Source: Xanthomonas fragariae (GTDB lineage Bacteria > Pseudomonadota > Gammaproteobacteria > Xanthomonadales > Xanthomonadaceae). From it: DNA of 64,000 nucleotides. Both the position numbers and the translations under genes were made by a program. Positions 18,452 to 27,024 of the stretch are shown piece after piece. The notes beneath the pieces were generated by a model. That model made no database searches, was not told the origin of the DNA, and saw only the letters and a program-made list of their open reading frames with translations. Each line of letters starts with the position of its first letter. The stretch's first letter is position 1. The stretch is taken from contig NZ_LT853882.1 of NCBI RefSeq assembly GCF_900183975.1, forward strand, positions 372,001 through 436,000, given 5' to 3'.

Positions 18452-20356
18452 TTACGCCACCTGACTGCGCCGTGCGCGCTCCAGATGCACCAGCAGCAGC
18501 GACATCGCCGCTGGCGTCATGCCCGGAATGCGCTGCGCCTGGCCGATGCTTTGTGGGCACACGCGTTCAAGTTTCTGTTGCACTTCGATCGACAGGCCGC
18601 GCACGCCGGAATAATCGAAACCATCGGGAATCGGTGTGGTTTCATGCCGTTGCTGACGTGCGATATCGTCGCGCTGACGAGCCAGATAACCGGCGTATTT
18701 GACCCCGATTTCGACCTGCTCTGCCACCTGTGCGTCCTCCACGCCCGGCCCCAGCGTCGGAACCTGCATCAATGTCGCGTAGTTCAGCTCCGGGCGTTTG
18801 ATGAGATCCAGCACGTTGGTTTCGCGGCTGACCTCCACGCCCAGCGTCTCGGCCACTTCGCGCCCCAAGGCATTGCCCGGTGTCGCCCATAGCGCCGACA
18901 AACGCGCGCTTTCGCGCTGTACGGCTTCCTGCTTGGCCGAAAACCGCGCCCAGCGTGCATCGTCGACCAGACCCATCGCGCGCGCCACGCCGGTCAGACG
19001 TGCATCGGCATTGTCCTCGCGCAGTTGCAACCGGTACTCGGCGCGGCTGGTGAACATGCGATATGGCTCGGTGGTGCCGTGGGTGATTAGATCGTCCACC
19101 AACACGCCCAGATAGGCTTGGTCGCGACGCGGCGACCATGCCGGCAACGCCTGCACACGACGGGCCGCGTTGAGGCCGGCCAGCAATCCCTGTGCGGCGG
19201 CTTCCTCGTAACCGGTAGTGCCGTTGATCTGCCCGGCGAAGAACAGCCCGCCCACCGCCTTGGTTTCCAGTGAGGCTTTGAGCCCGCGCGGATCGAAGAA
19301 ATCGTATTCGATCGCGTAGCCGGGGCGGGTGATATGCGCCTGCGCAAATCCGTGGATCGAGCGGACCAATGCCAGTTGCACATCGAACGGCAGCGAGGTG
19401 GAGATGCCGTTGGGATAGATCTCGGTCACCTCCAGGCCTTCGGGCTCGACGAAGATCTGGTGGCTGGTCTTGTCGGCGAAGCGCACCACCTTGTCTTCGA
19501 TCGACGGGCAATAGCGCGGGCCGATGCCTTCGATCTGCCCCGAGTACAGCGGCGAGCGGTGCAGTGCGCTGCGGATGATGGCGTGGGTCTGCTCGGTGGT
19601 GTGGGTGATCCAGCAGCTGACCTGACGCGGGTGGTCGCTACGCCGGCCCATGAACGACATCACCGGCAACGGGTCGTCGCCCGGTTGTTCCTGCATGACG
19701 CTGTAGTGGAGCGTGCGCCCGTCGATACGCGGCGGCGTGCCGGTCTTGAGCCGGTCGATCGCAAATGCCCGCTCGCGCAGGCGCGCGGCCAACGTGGTGG
19801 CTGGCGGGTCACCCATGCGTCCGGCTGCGTACTGGGTCTGGCCGACATGGATCTTGCCGGCCAGAAAGGTACCCGCGGTCAGCACTACCGAGGTCGCTTC
19901 GAAGCGCAGCCCCGTCTGGGTCATCACGCCACGAACGCTGTCGCCCTCGGCGGCGCCGTTGTGGATGATCAGGTCGTCCACCGCCGCCTGGAAAACGGTC
20001 AGGTTGGGCTGCGCCTCGACAACGCAGCGGATCGCATTTCGGTACCGATTGCGGTCGGCCTGGCAGCGCGTGGCCCGCACCGCCGGACCCTTGGAGGCAT
20101 TGAGCGTGCGCCATTGAATGCCGGCCAGATCAGCCGCGCGTGCCATCGCTCCGCCCAGCGCGTCGATTTCCTTGACCAGATGCCCCTTGCCGATCCCGCC
20201 GATGGCTGGGTTGCAGCTCATCGCGCCCACCGTCTCGATGTTGTGGGTCAGCAGCAAGGTAAGGGCGCCAGTGCGCGCGGAAGCCAGCGCGGCCTCGGTG
20301 CCGGCATGGCCGCCGCCGATCACGATGACGTCGTAGCGATAAAAAGACTCGGACAT
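18452..20356 (-). CDS. mnmG: tRNA uridine-5-carboxymethylaminomethyl synthesis enzyme MnmG (GidA)
   Basis: Encodes 634 residues (family usually 625-635). The N-terminal FAD motif is [20 protein letters not shown] (about residues 9-28), followed by the conserved [20 protein letters not shown] block. Later blocks include [20 protein letters not shown] and the [12 protein letters not shown] segment. With MnmE it installs the aminomethyl-type modification at wobble uridine 34 of several tRNAs. The gene starts a 580-base gene-poor region with hairpins upstream. Confidence 0.97.
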   Translation of the reverse strand: MSESFYRYDVIVIGGGHAGTEAALASARTGALTLLLTHNIETVGAMSCNPAIGGIGKGHLVKEIDALGGAMARAADLAGIQWRTLNASKGPAVRATRCQADRNRYRNAIRCVVEAQPNLTVFQAAVDDLIIHNGAAEGDSVRGVMTQTGLRFEATSVVLTAGTFLAGKIHVGQTQYAAGRMGDPPATTLAARLRERAFAIDRLKTGTPPRIDGRTLHYSVMQEQPGDDPLPVMSFMGRRSDHPRQVSCWITHTTEQTHAIIRSALHRSPLYSGQIEGIGPRYCPSIEDKVVRFADKTSHQIFVEPEGLEVTEIYPNGISTSLPFDVQLALVRSIHGFAQAHITRPGYAIEYDFFDPRGLKASLETKAVGGLFFAGQINGTTGYEEAAAQGLLAGLNAARRVQALPAWSPRRDQAYLGVLVDDLITHGTTEPYRMFTSRAEYRLQLREDNADARLTGVARAMGLVDDARWARFSAKQEAVQRESARLSALWATPGNALGREVAETLGVEVSRETNVLDLIKRPELNYATLMQVPTLGPGVEDAQVAEQVEIGVKYAGYLARQRDDIARQQRHETTPIPDGFDYSGVRGLSIEVQQKLERVCPQSIGQAQRIPGMTPAAMSLLLVHLERARRSQVA

Positions 20357-20585
20357 GGGCGTGGGAGGCTGTGAGGAAGAAAACGGCCGCGAAAGTATCG
20401 ACTGTAAGGCGCTTGCGGGCCACCAATTGGATAAAAACGCGATGGAAATCGCACTCTAGAGTACTCGCACTCAAGTTGGCGTGTTTCGTGCGGATACCCC
20501 TACTGCACCCAATCGTGGCATTGCGACATGGGAGCAAAGGCTGGAATTGGAACAGGGGCCAGCCGCGCGTGCGATGGGGTAGCTT

Positions 20586-20624
20586 AAGGATCGGTAGTCG
20601 GGGGACTACCGATCCTTATTTTTA
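20586..20624 (+). terminator. Strong rho-independent terminator, gene-poor region
   Basis: A 13-bp perfect stem (AAGGATCGGTAGT / ACTACCGATCCTT, loop CGGGGG) is followed by ATTTTTAT. On the plus strand no recognised gene lies upstream (20357-20585), so it could end a short unannotated RNA reading away from mnmG. Confidence 0.75.
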
Positions 20625-20703
20625 TGCGATTCGGCGCCGCCGCCGGTGTTTTCTCACCGAGTTAATGCTTGCAGAGGTTGCACCGCGACATCACGACAAA
20701 AAC

Positions 20704-20731
20704 ATAAAGCCCCGGCATGCCGGGGCTTTAT
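20704..20731 (-). terminator. Palindromic terminator, minus strand
   Basis: A perfect 28-base palindrome centred on GCCCCGGCATGCCGGGGC is followed on the minus strand by ATGTTTTTG. It begins at the stop of the small minus-strand frame 20728-20910 and would end transcripts coming from that frame or from the lipoprotein gene upstream. Confidence 0.75.
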
Positions 20732-20910
20732 GCATTGAGGGCGCCGATATCCGACAGGGCCGGAACAGGGGGGATCCAGATTTCCCTGTCGGACATCGAC
20801 ATAAGTCGGTCAGTAAGGCGAGCTTGGTCAGAATAATGACCTAGCGGATACAACAGAGCACTTAGCTTGCGCCTAGGTGCTGGCTGAACGCAAGCCCCCA
20901 ATTCCTTCAT
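20728..20910 (-). CDS. Possible 60-residue small protein before terminator
   Basis: The frame starts MKELGACVQPAPRRKL and ends IPPVPALSDIGALNA, with the stop inside the first bases of a strong terminator. That position favours a real short gene, but there is no Shine-Dalgarno and I recognise no family. An inverted repeat (TCCGACAGGG at 20750-20759 with CCCTGTCGGA at 20784-20793) lies inside it and could mean an RNA element instead. Confidence 0.3.
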   Translation of the reverse strand: MKELGACVQPAPRRKLSALLYPLGHYSDQARLTDRLMSMSDREIWIPPVPALSDIGALNA

Positions 20911-20936
20911 TTGTGGGCTGCATCGCAGTCAGTTAC

Positions 20937-21410
20937 TCAGGGAATCTGCTCGCCAGTGTTGCGTGGTGCCGTTTGCCGTTGGATCTCCCGGATCACCCGC
21001 GGTGGAGCTCCAATGCGTGGCGATGGCCGCGACGGCGGAGCCTCGGCCGCCGGTAGGCGATCTGGCTGTTTCGGGCGCGGACCATCGGGACGAGGACGAT
21101 TGTTGAACGAACCGTTTGGCCGTGACGGCCGGTACTGCGGACGGCGGTCGTTCGGCGGGTAGTAGTAGCCACCACCATCGCGGTAGACCGGATACACCGG
21201 GTAGTCGTACAAGCCGATCGAGCCCGCGCCGTATTCATACGGAACCTCGTACGGGCTGCCGTAGGAATAAGGCGAGTCATCGGGCCGATAGCGATACTGC
21301 ACAGCAGGCGCACCACGGTAATAGCCGCCCGACCCACCGCCAGCGTAGTCATAGGTTGCACAGCCGCTCAGGGCCATAAGCCCGGCGGCGAAGATCAGAT
21401 GTAATTTCAT
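20937..21410 (-). CDS. Tyrosine/proline-rich lipoprotein of unknown function
   Basis: Encodes 157 residues. The N-terminus is a short lipoprotein signal (FAAGLMALSGCATYDY), so the mature protein is anchored by Cys17. The middle is dominated by Tyr, Gly and Pro (runs such as SPYSYGSPYEVPYEYG), and the C-terminal third is rich in Arg, Pro and Asn. This is a low-complexity, probably unstructured envelope protein. No enzymatic motif is visible. A terminator lies about 200 bases downstream. Confidence 0.75.
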   Translation of the reverse strand: MKLHLIFAAGLMALSGCATYDYAGGGSGGYYRGAPAVQYRYRPDDSPYSYGSPYEVPYEYGAGSIGLYDYPVYPVYRDGGGYYYPPNDRRPQYRPSRPNGSFNNRPRPDGPRPKQPDRLPAAEAPPSRPSPRIGAPPRVIREIQRQTAPRNTGEQIP

Positions 21411-21568
21411 GGATAGGGAACTCCTGCAACCATGCTCTCACTTTCGAACCGATGTATTGAATCGGTCCTTAACTGTGCGGCGATGTGGCGCTTTTTCGTC
21501 GATCACGCATGCGCGGGCACTGTGCGTGCGACCCGTGGAGAGGTAAGGGATACGTTAATCTTGCAGGC

Positions 21569-22528
21569 ATGATCGACCCGCTCCCTCTAACACATTCCGA
21601 TATCCTGCAAGCCGCTGCGCGCATTGCGCCGCATTGCGCGCCGACACCGTTGCTGACCTCGCACAGCCTGGATGCGCTCAGCGGTGCGCAGTTGATCTTC
21701 AAGGCAGAGCATCTGCAGCGCAGCGGTGCCTTCAAGTTCCGCGGCGCCTGCAACGCGGTTTGGTCGTTGCCAATCGAGCTGGCTGCACGCGGCGTGGTCA
21801 CGCATTCATCGGGCAACCACGGCGCCGCGCTGGCGCTCGCCGCGCGCAGCCGTGGCATCGGTTGCCATGTGGTGGTACCCGAGGGTGCGGTGGCGGCCAA
21901 ATTGGCCAATATCTCCCGGCACGGCGCCACGCTGTGGTGGTGCGCACCGACCATCGCCGCGCGCGAGCAGCTGTGCGCCGAGGTTCAGGCCAGCAGCAGC
22001 GCGGCGATAGTGCATCCATACACCGACCCTGCGGTCATCGCAGGGCAGGGTACTGCCACATTGGAGCTGCTGCATCAGAGCGGCGGACTTGACGTCCTGG
22101 TGACGCCGGTCGGCGGCGGCGGGCTGGCGGCCGGTGCGGCGCTGGCGCTGCAGTGCATGCCCGATTGCGAACTGGTGCTGGCCGAGCCTAGCGGTGCGGC
22201 CGATACCGCGCGGTCGTTGGCGGCCGGTGAGCGGTTGGTCGACTTCGTGCCGGACACCGTCTGCGATGGTCTGCGCGGCACTTTGGGTGCGCCGAACTTC
22301 GCGCTGCTGCAGGCTGCCGGTGCACAGGTCATTACGGTGGACGATGCCGCGGTGGTGCGGGCCATGCGGCTGATCTGGCAGATTCTCAAACAGGTGGTGG
22401 AGCCGTCGTCGGCGATTACCCTGGCTGCGGTGCTGGCTGACCCGGCGCGTTTCGCCGGGCGCCGGGTCGGACTGATCCTGTCCGGCGGCAATGTCGATCT
22501 GGACGCGCTGCCGTGGGCCGCGGCGTGA
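21569..22528 (+). CDS. PLP-dependent serine/threonine dehydratase or racemase
   Basis: Encodes 319 residues of fold-type II PLP enzyme. The PLP lysine is in the block RSGAFKFRGACNAVW (about residue 53), the substrate loop is SSGNHGAALALAA (about residues 80-92), the phosphate-binding glycine loop is PVGGGGLAAG (about residue 180) and SGGN is near the end. The length matches the short ThrB-independent threonine/serine dehydratases and serine racemases rather than biosynthetic IlvA, which has extra regulatory ACT domains. Reaction: deamination of Ser or Thr to the 2-oxoacid, or racemisation. Its stop overlaps the start of the following YdcF-like gene by four bases. Confidence 0.85.
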   Translation: MIDPLPLTHSDILQAAARIAPHCAPTPLLTSHSLDALSGAQLIFKAEHLQRSGAFKFRGACNAVWSLPIELAARGVVTHSSGNHGAALALAARSRGIGCHVVVPEGAVAAKLANISRHGATLWWCAPTIAAREQLCAEVQASSSAAIVHPYTDPAVIAGQGTATLELLHQSGGLDVLVTPVGGGGLAAGAALALQCMPDCELVLAEPSGAADTARSLAAGERLVDFVPDTVCDGLRGTLGAPNFALLQAAGAQVITVDDAAVVRAMRLIWQILKQVVEPSSAITLAAVLADPARFAGRRVGLILSGGNVDLDALPWAAA

Positions 22529-23130
22529 GCAGGCGGTCGCGCGGAATTGGCCTGTGGGGCTGGTGTTGGCGGTTGTGCATGCTGGCCCTGATCTGGCTGG
22601 TGGGCGTGGCGGGCTGGATCGTCTTCATCGGCGACCGCGACCAGGCCGCGCCGGCCGACGTGATTATCGTGCTGGGCGCGGCGGCCTACGACGCGCGCCC
22701 GTCGCCGGTGTTCGAGGAGCGCATCCGGCATGCGCTGGATCTGTACGCGCAGGGCTACGCGCCACGGATGTTGTTCACCGGTGGCTTCGGCCATGGCGCG
22801 CGCTTTGCTGAGTCGCAGGTGGCCCGCCGCTATGCGCTGCGCCATGGCATCCCGCCAGAAGCAATCGTGATCGAAACGGTCTCACGCACCACCCGGCAAA
22901 ACCTGGAGCAGGCCCGCACGCTGATGGCGCGCCACGGCATGCACCGGGCGATCATCGTCAGCGACCCGCTGCACATGGCGCGCGCGCTGCGGCTGAGCCA
23001 GGAGTTGGGCGTGGATGCGCTGGCCTCGTCCACTCCCAGCACGCGCTTTCGCAGCTTCCATACCAGCTGGCGTTTCCTGTTGCAGGAGGTCTATTTTTTC
23101 CACCGCGATCTGTTGGTGCAAGGATCCTGA
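22525..23130 (+). CDS. YdcF/SanA-like DUF218 membrane protein
   Basis: Encodes about 201 residues from a GTG overlapping the preceding stop (GTGA); an ATG at 22513 is possible. A single N-terminal membrane helix (LCMLALIWLVGVAGWIVFIG) precedes a DUF218 domain: ADVIIVLGAAAYDARPSPVF, then RMLFTGGFGHGARFAESQ, and SRTTRQNLEQAR with the conserved Asn. DUF218 proteins such as ElyC and SanA are linked to envelope polysaccharide or peptidoglycan homeostasis. The domain should face the periplasm. Translational coupling to the PLP enzyme suggests co-expression, not necessarily a shared pathway. Confidence 0.82.
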   Translation: MSRRSRGIGLWGWCWRLCMLALIWLVGVAGWIVFIGDRDQAAPADVIIVLGAAAYDARPSPVFEERIRHALDLYAQGYAPRMLFTGGFGHGARFAESQVARRYALRHGIPPEAIVIETVSRTTRQNLEQARTLMARHGMHRAIIVSDPLHMARALRLSQELGVDALASSTPSTRFRSFHTSWRFLLQEVYFFHRDLLVQGS

Positions 23131-23253
23131 TAGCGGACCTATGATGGAGCTTTCACAGCGGCAGGTTCGAGCACGCGCGAGAGCAATCGACAACGCGCCA
23201 ATGGCCTTGTGCAGGCCTACTACAAGGCATTCAACCGTGGCGATTAGGGCGGC

Positions 23254-23570
23254 ATTGCTTCAGCGAAGCCTCCTACCTACCTGTGGCGCAGCAAGTTCGG
23301 CGGGATGAGCGTGCCCGAGATCAAGCGGCTCAAAGACTTTGAGTCCGAGAACGCCCGGCTGAAGAAGTTGCTGGCCGAGCAGCTGTTCGAGAACGACCTG
23401 ATCAAGGATGCGCTTCGAAAAAAGTGGTGCGCTGGTGGACTGGAAGCGGCGCCAGCGAGCGTGGCGCCTTGGCGGCAATCGGCCTGAGCGCCGGCGCGCT
23501 GCGCTCAGGCCCACGCGAAGATCGCAACGTCGCCCTGCGCGAGCGTGGCGCATCGCCACCGGTGCTATTG
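23254..23570 (+). pseudogene. IS3-family (IS407-type) OrfA/OrfB remnant
   Basis: A degenerate piece of the same element type as the one at 63282-64000. It reads CFSEAS, then LWRSKFGGMSVPEIKRLKDF and KKLLAEQLFENDLIKDALRK, corresponding to the second half of OrfA. It then runs into a shifted remnant of the OrfB start. Both ends are missing. It supplies the 35 or so bases that are deleted from the 63 kb copy. Confidence 0.75.
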
Positions 23571-23598
23571 ATCAGTCGGAAGACCCCCGCTGTCGCGG

Positions 23599-23686
23599 GC
23601 CAAGACCAGCTTTGCAGGAGCGCGCTGGCGCGCGATGTGGCGTTACCGGCAACGCTTCATCGCGCTTCTGCAAAGCTGGTCTTGGC
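23599..23686. repeat. 88-bp inverted-repeat element (MITE/REP-like)
   Basis: The 19-base arms GCCAAGACCAGCTTTGCAG (23599-23617) and their exact complement (23668-23686) enclose a centre that is itself partly palindromic (CGCGATG...CATCGCG) and contains the REP-like GAGCGCGCTGGCGCGCGATG. The element ends two bases from the lpxO stop, so its transcript hairpin could act as the lpxO terminator. Confidence 0.75.
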
Positions 23687-23687
23687 G

Positions 23688-24593
23688 TTACAGCAACACG
23701 ATCCCGACCACCACCAAGATGAAGATGCTCCATTTGAGCACCTGGTAGAGCGGGTTGTTGCGCTCCTTCAGCGTCTTGGCCTTCAGACGTCCGACGTAGA
23801 AATAACGGAATACGCGATTGATGCCGCCGGTTTTGTCGCCTTCCTGGTTGGGCGAGGCACCGGCCGAGAGCAGGCTACGGCCGACGAAGCGGTTCACCGC
23901 GGCGGCCCAGTGCCAGCGCATTGGGCGCTCGATGTCGCAGAACAGGATGATGCGGTCCTGGTCGGTGTCGTTGCGCGCGTAGTGGATGTAGGTTTCGTCG
24001 AACATGGTCCATTCGCCGTCGCGCCAGCTGTGGCGTTGACCGTCAACATCGATGAAGCAACGGTCGTCGTTGGGTGTAACCAGGCCCAGGTGCAGACGCA
24101 TGGAACCGGCGAACGGGTCGCGGTGCGGGCGTAACTCGCTGCCTGGCGGCAATTGGGCGAACACTGCTGCCTTCACTGTCGGGATGGCGTGCAGCAGCGC
24201 GGTAGTCTGCGGGCACAACTCTGCCGCCGACGGGTGCGCGGTGCCGTACCACTTCAGATAGAAGCGCTTCCAACCACGGCGGAAAAAGGAATTGAAGCCG
24301 ATGTCGGTATAGCCGTCGGCGGCGCGGATCTTCTCCATCTGCCGCAGCCGCAAGGCCTCATCGCGGATCAGCGACCAGTTGGCGCGCAACGGCGCCAGTT
24401 CCGGAAATTCTTTGCCAGGATCGATAAACGGCGTAGTCGGCACCCGTGAGCACAGATACATCAACGTGTTGATCGGCGCCATGAAGGTGGAATGGTCCAT
24501 TAGCTGCCGGCTAAGCCGGTGCCGCACGCGACCGCGGTAATGGATGTACAGCGCCGATGCGATGAACAGCGCGATGATGAGCCACTTCAACAT
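23688..24593 (-). CDS. lpxO: Lipid A 2-hydroxylase LpxO-like (aspartyl/asparaginyl beta-hydroxylase family)
   Basis: Encodes 301 residues, matching Salmonella LpxO (302). An N-terminal membrane helix (LIIALFIASALYI) and a C-terminal one (ILVVVGIVLL at the very end) flank the Fe(II)/2-oxoglutarate dioxygenase domain. The ligand region PHRDPFAGSMRLHLGL (His157 and Asp159, His168) and FDETYIHYARN supply the usual iron ligands. The family hydroxylates the 3'-secondary acyl chain of lipid A at the inner membrane, altering surface properties. The start gives a membrane helix directly at the N-terminus. Confidence 0.85.
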   Translation of the reverse strand: MLKWLIIALFIASALYIHYRGRVRHRLSRQLMDHSTFMAPINTLMYLCSRVPTTPFIDPGKEFPELAPLRANWSLIRDEALRLRQMEKIRAADGYTDIGFNSFFRRGWKRFYLKWYGTAHPSAAELCPQTTALLHAIPTVKAAVFAQLPPGSELRPHRDPFAGSMRLHLGLVTPNDDRCFIDVDGQRHSWRDGEWTMFDETYIHYARNDTDQDRIILFCDIERPMRWHWAAAVNRFVGRSLLSAGASPNQEGDKTGGINRVFRYFYVGRLKAKTLKERNNPLYQVLKWSIFILVVVGIVLL

Positions 24594-24855
24594 GGGGAGG
24601 GGGAGGCCGATTGGGGGGCGGGGGACGCAAATGTAAGGGCGGCGACCGAAAACCGCTTCGCTCACCGTCGCGACGTGTCGGTGCCACTCCAGTCGGGGGG
24701 TTGAGCAAGGCAAGCCGTCACACGGGGGGCGGCTGTCAATTATTGAATTCTAGCAAATGTCGCTGTCGAGTCTGTCCGATCAGCATTAGCGTTGGCCCAA
24801 CACTGTGTGTCTCACCGGTACCAGCTGCGTTGCGATCGGCGATCTGCACCACCGC

Positions 24856-25740
24856 TCAGTCGATGCGGCGGCGGATCGGGATCGAGGCCAAGGGTACGCT
24901 GGCGATGTCGTGTCCATGTTCGCGGATGGGCGCACCCGGCGCCGGCGCCCAGGCGTGGGCGTAGATCACTTCCCATGAACTGGGCAGGGCGCCATCCGGG
25001 CGCCGTAATGGTTCGTAGGCCGCGCTGGCCGCGGCAAAGCGGCCACGTCCGGTCAGAGTGGCGCGGCGATTGCTGAGCGCGTTGGTCGCGCCCATCGCAC
25101 GCAGTTCGCGCATCAGGGTGGACAGGTCGTTGTAGGTCAGGGTGAACAGGTCGCGGTCCAGCACCGGGTCGCGGAAGCCGGACATCAGCAAGGCGTCACC
25201 GAACTGGGCGATCGGCGGAAAGCGGCTGACGTGCGGTGCGGTGTCGGCCTGCGCGAAGGCGTCGCGCAGTTCGCTCAACGTCTCCGGGCCGAAGGTGGAG
25301 CAAAGCAACAGCCCGCCCGGTCGCAGCGCGCGGCGGAAACCTGCAAATACTGCCGGCAGGTCTTCCACCCACTGCAGGCATAGATTGCTGAAGATCACAT
25401 CTACGCTGCCATCGGCGATGGGCAGTGCGCGTGCATCGGCGCACACCTGCACGAACGGCTTCCACCAACCGGCCGCCTTGCGCGCCTGGCGCAGCATCGG
25501 CATGGCCTGATCCAGCGCGATGACCTGGGCCTTGGGCCAGCGCTTCTTGATTGCGCTGCTGGCATGGCCCGGGCCGGCGCCCACATCCAGCACCACCTTG
25601 GGTATCTGGTCGCCCAGGTAGTCGAGCGATTCGAGCAGGCGCGTTTCCGCTTCGCGCTGTAGCGCGGCGGCGGCGACATAGCTGCTGGCGGCACGCGCAA
25701 AGGCGCGCCGGACGTGGCGGGGGTCGAAAGTACTGTTCAT
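24856..25740 (-). CDS. bioC: Malonyl-ACP O-methyltransferase BioC
   Basis: Encodes 294 residues. The start HVRRAFARAASSYVAAAALQ is the typical BioC opening, followed by the SAM-binding motif VVLDVGAGPGHASSA (about residues 49-63) and the post-motif NLCLQWVEDLPAV. BioC methylates the free carboxyl of malonyl-ACP so that fatty acid synthesis can build the pimeloyl chain of biotin; BioH later removes the methyl group. It is the most distal biotin gene on the minus strand, separated from bioH by a decayed SDR gene and repeats. Confidence 0.93.
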   Translation of the reverse strand: MNSTFDPRHVRRAFARAASSYVAAAALQREAETRLLESLDYLGDQIPKVVLDVGAGPGHASSAIKKRWPKAQVIALDQAMPMLRQARKAAGWWKPFVQVCADARALPIADGSVDVIFSNLCLQWVEDLPAVFAGFRRALRPGGLLLCSTFGPETLSELRDAFAQADTAPHVSRFPPIAQFGDALLMSGFRDPVLDRDLFTLTYNDLSTLMRELRAMGATNALSNRRATLTGRGRFAAASAAYEPLRRPDGALPSSWEVIYAHAWAPAPGAPIREHGHDIASVPLASIPIRRRID

Positions 25741-25879
25741 TAGCGGCGCTATTGTCGCCGCTGCGCGCGGTGGAGGGAATCGATGTTTTGCGCAGGCCCA
25801 CCACCATGCATCCGGTGGGTCTGGGGTAGTTGCTGTGGCGCGCCACAGGTCACTTCTTGGACGGGTTGGTCTTGGACGG

Positions 25880-25978
25880 GTTGGTGGTCAGCGGCACGGA
25901 GCGTGCGCAGCGCCGCTTGCCTTGGCGGCCGTCCAGCCGGCGCCGCGCAGCACCCGCTGCGCACCGCTGACCACCAAC
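25880..25978. repeat. Long imperfect inverted repeat (about 99 bp)
   Basis: The outer arms GTTGGTGGTCAGCGG (25880-25894) and CCGCTGACCACCAAC (25964-25978) match perfectly. Inside, GTGCGCAGCG pairs with CGCTGCGCAC. The left side is preceded by two copies of TTGGACGGGTTGGT. It lies upstream of bioC on the minus strand, next to an IS-end remnant. Confidence 0.65.
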
Positions 25979-25990
25979 GCATCTCATCCC

Positions 25991-26009
25991 AAAGTGCATA
26001 ACACGCTCC
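25991..26009 (-). mobile_element. Solo terminal repeat of the IS5-type element
   Basis: CAAAGTGCATAACACGCTC matches 18 of 19 bases of the right inverted repeat of the IS5-type element at 60075-60931 (CAAAGTTCATAACACGCTC). No transposase remains beside it. It may be the scar of a lost copy or an end of the neighbouring palindromic unit. Confidence 0.6.
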
Positions 26010-26068
26010 AATGGCGCTAATCGCGGAACGATCCCCAGCTGAAGGTGCCGATGCTGACCATGACCATG

Positions 26069-26146
26069 ACCAACACCAACACCAACACCAACACCAACAC
26101 CAACACCAACACCAACACCAACACCAACACCAACACCAACACCAAC
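26069..26146. repeat. (ACCAAC)13 hexanucleotide tandem repeat
   Basis: Thirteen uninterrupted copies of ACCAAC (78 bp), preceded by two related ACCATG units. It lies between bioC and the decayed SDR gene, in the transcribed spacer upstream of bioC. A six-base unit cannot shift a reading frame, but it can change spacer length and RNA folding. It is a candidate variable-number locus. Confidence 0.95.
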
Positions 26147-26248
26147 ACTGGCTGCAGGCGACAGCGCCGGTGGCGTGGAATGCAACTGCGTGCGCACACG
26201 CAATTTCTATAAGGTACCTGGATAGCTGCCGCCATCGATCAGCGGGTT

Positions 26249-26980
26249 CTACCCGGTGATATAGGCGGCCTGAGCGCTGCACAGAAACACGCAGGCTGCG
26301 CCGAACTCGTCCGGCTCGCCGAAGCGCCTGGCCGGAATGCCTGCACGCTTGCGCTCGGCGACGTCTTGGGCGGTGCTGCTTTGCTGTTGCGCGATGGCGG
26401 CGAAATTGCCGCGCAGCCGGTCGGTGGCGAACTGGCCGGGCTGATCGTGACATTGTCGGCGACTGCGCTGCGTGCCAGCCCGGCAACGAAGCCGGTGAGG
26501 CCGGCGCGCGCGCCATTGGACAGGCCGAGGATGTCGATCGGCGCCTTCACCGCACCGAGAGGTGATGTTAACGATGCAGCCGAAGCGCTGCGCGCGCATC
26601 GCATCGAGGCTGACGCGGATCAGTTCGATCGGCGCCAGCATGTTGGCGTCCAATGCGCGCAGCCAATTCTCGCGCTCCCACTGGCGGAAATCGCCAGGCG
26701 GCGGACCACCGGTGTTGTTGATCGGGATGTCCACCTGCGGGCAGGCGGCGAGTGCGTCGGTGCGCCCTTGCGGTGTGACGATGTCGGCCACCGCGCTGCG
26801 CACTTCGCCTGCACCCGGAAGCGCATGCAGCGCGTCGTCAGCCTGTTCCAATACATCGCGGCCACGCGCCACAATTACCACCTTGACGCCTTCGCTGGCC
26901 ACTGCGCGTGTACAGCCCAATCCCCAACCTTTGCTGGCGGCGCACGCCAATGCCCAACGTCCGGCGATTACTAAATTCAG
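26249..26980 (-). pseudogene. Short-chain dehydrogenase/reductase, multiply frameshifted
   Basis: The pieces read as one SDR of about 240 residues. The first frame has the start region LNLVIAGRWALACAASKGWG (degenerate TGxxxGxG nucleotide loop), VVIVARGRDVLEQAD and INNTGGPPPGDF, ending in CIVNITS. A second frame gives LGLSNGARAGLTGFVAGLAR (which should contain the catalytic region), and the end returns to RRFGEPDEFGAACVFLCS and a final YITG. At least two frameshifts are needed. The original ATG appears to be CTG at 26978-26980. It lies inside the biotin series and seems to be decaying. Confidence 0.8.
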
Positions 26981-27024
26981 GCGTTTCTCCCTCGATCATC
27001 GATGCCGCATGATCGGCGCTCTGC

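Noticed and set aside
26050..26235. Valine-glycine or leucine-valine repeat peptides across the hexanucleotide array
   Set aside because: They are a by-product of translating (ACCAAC)n in any frame; no start or ribosome site.
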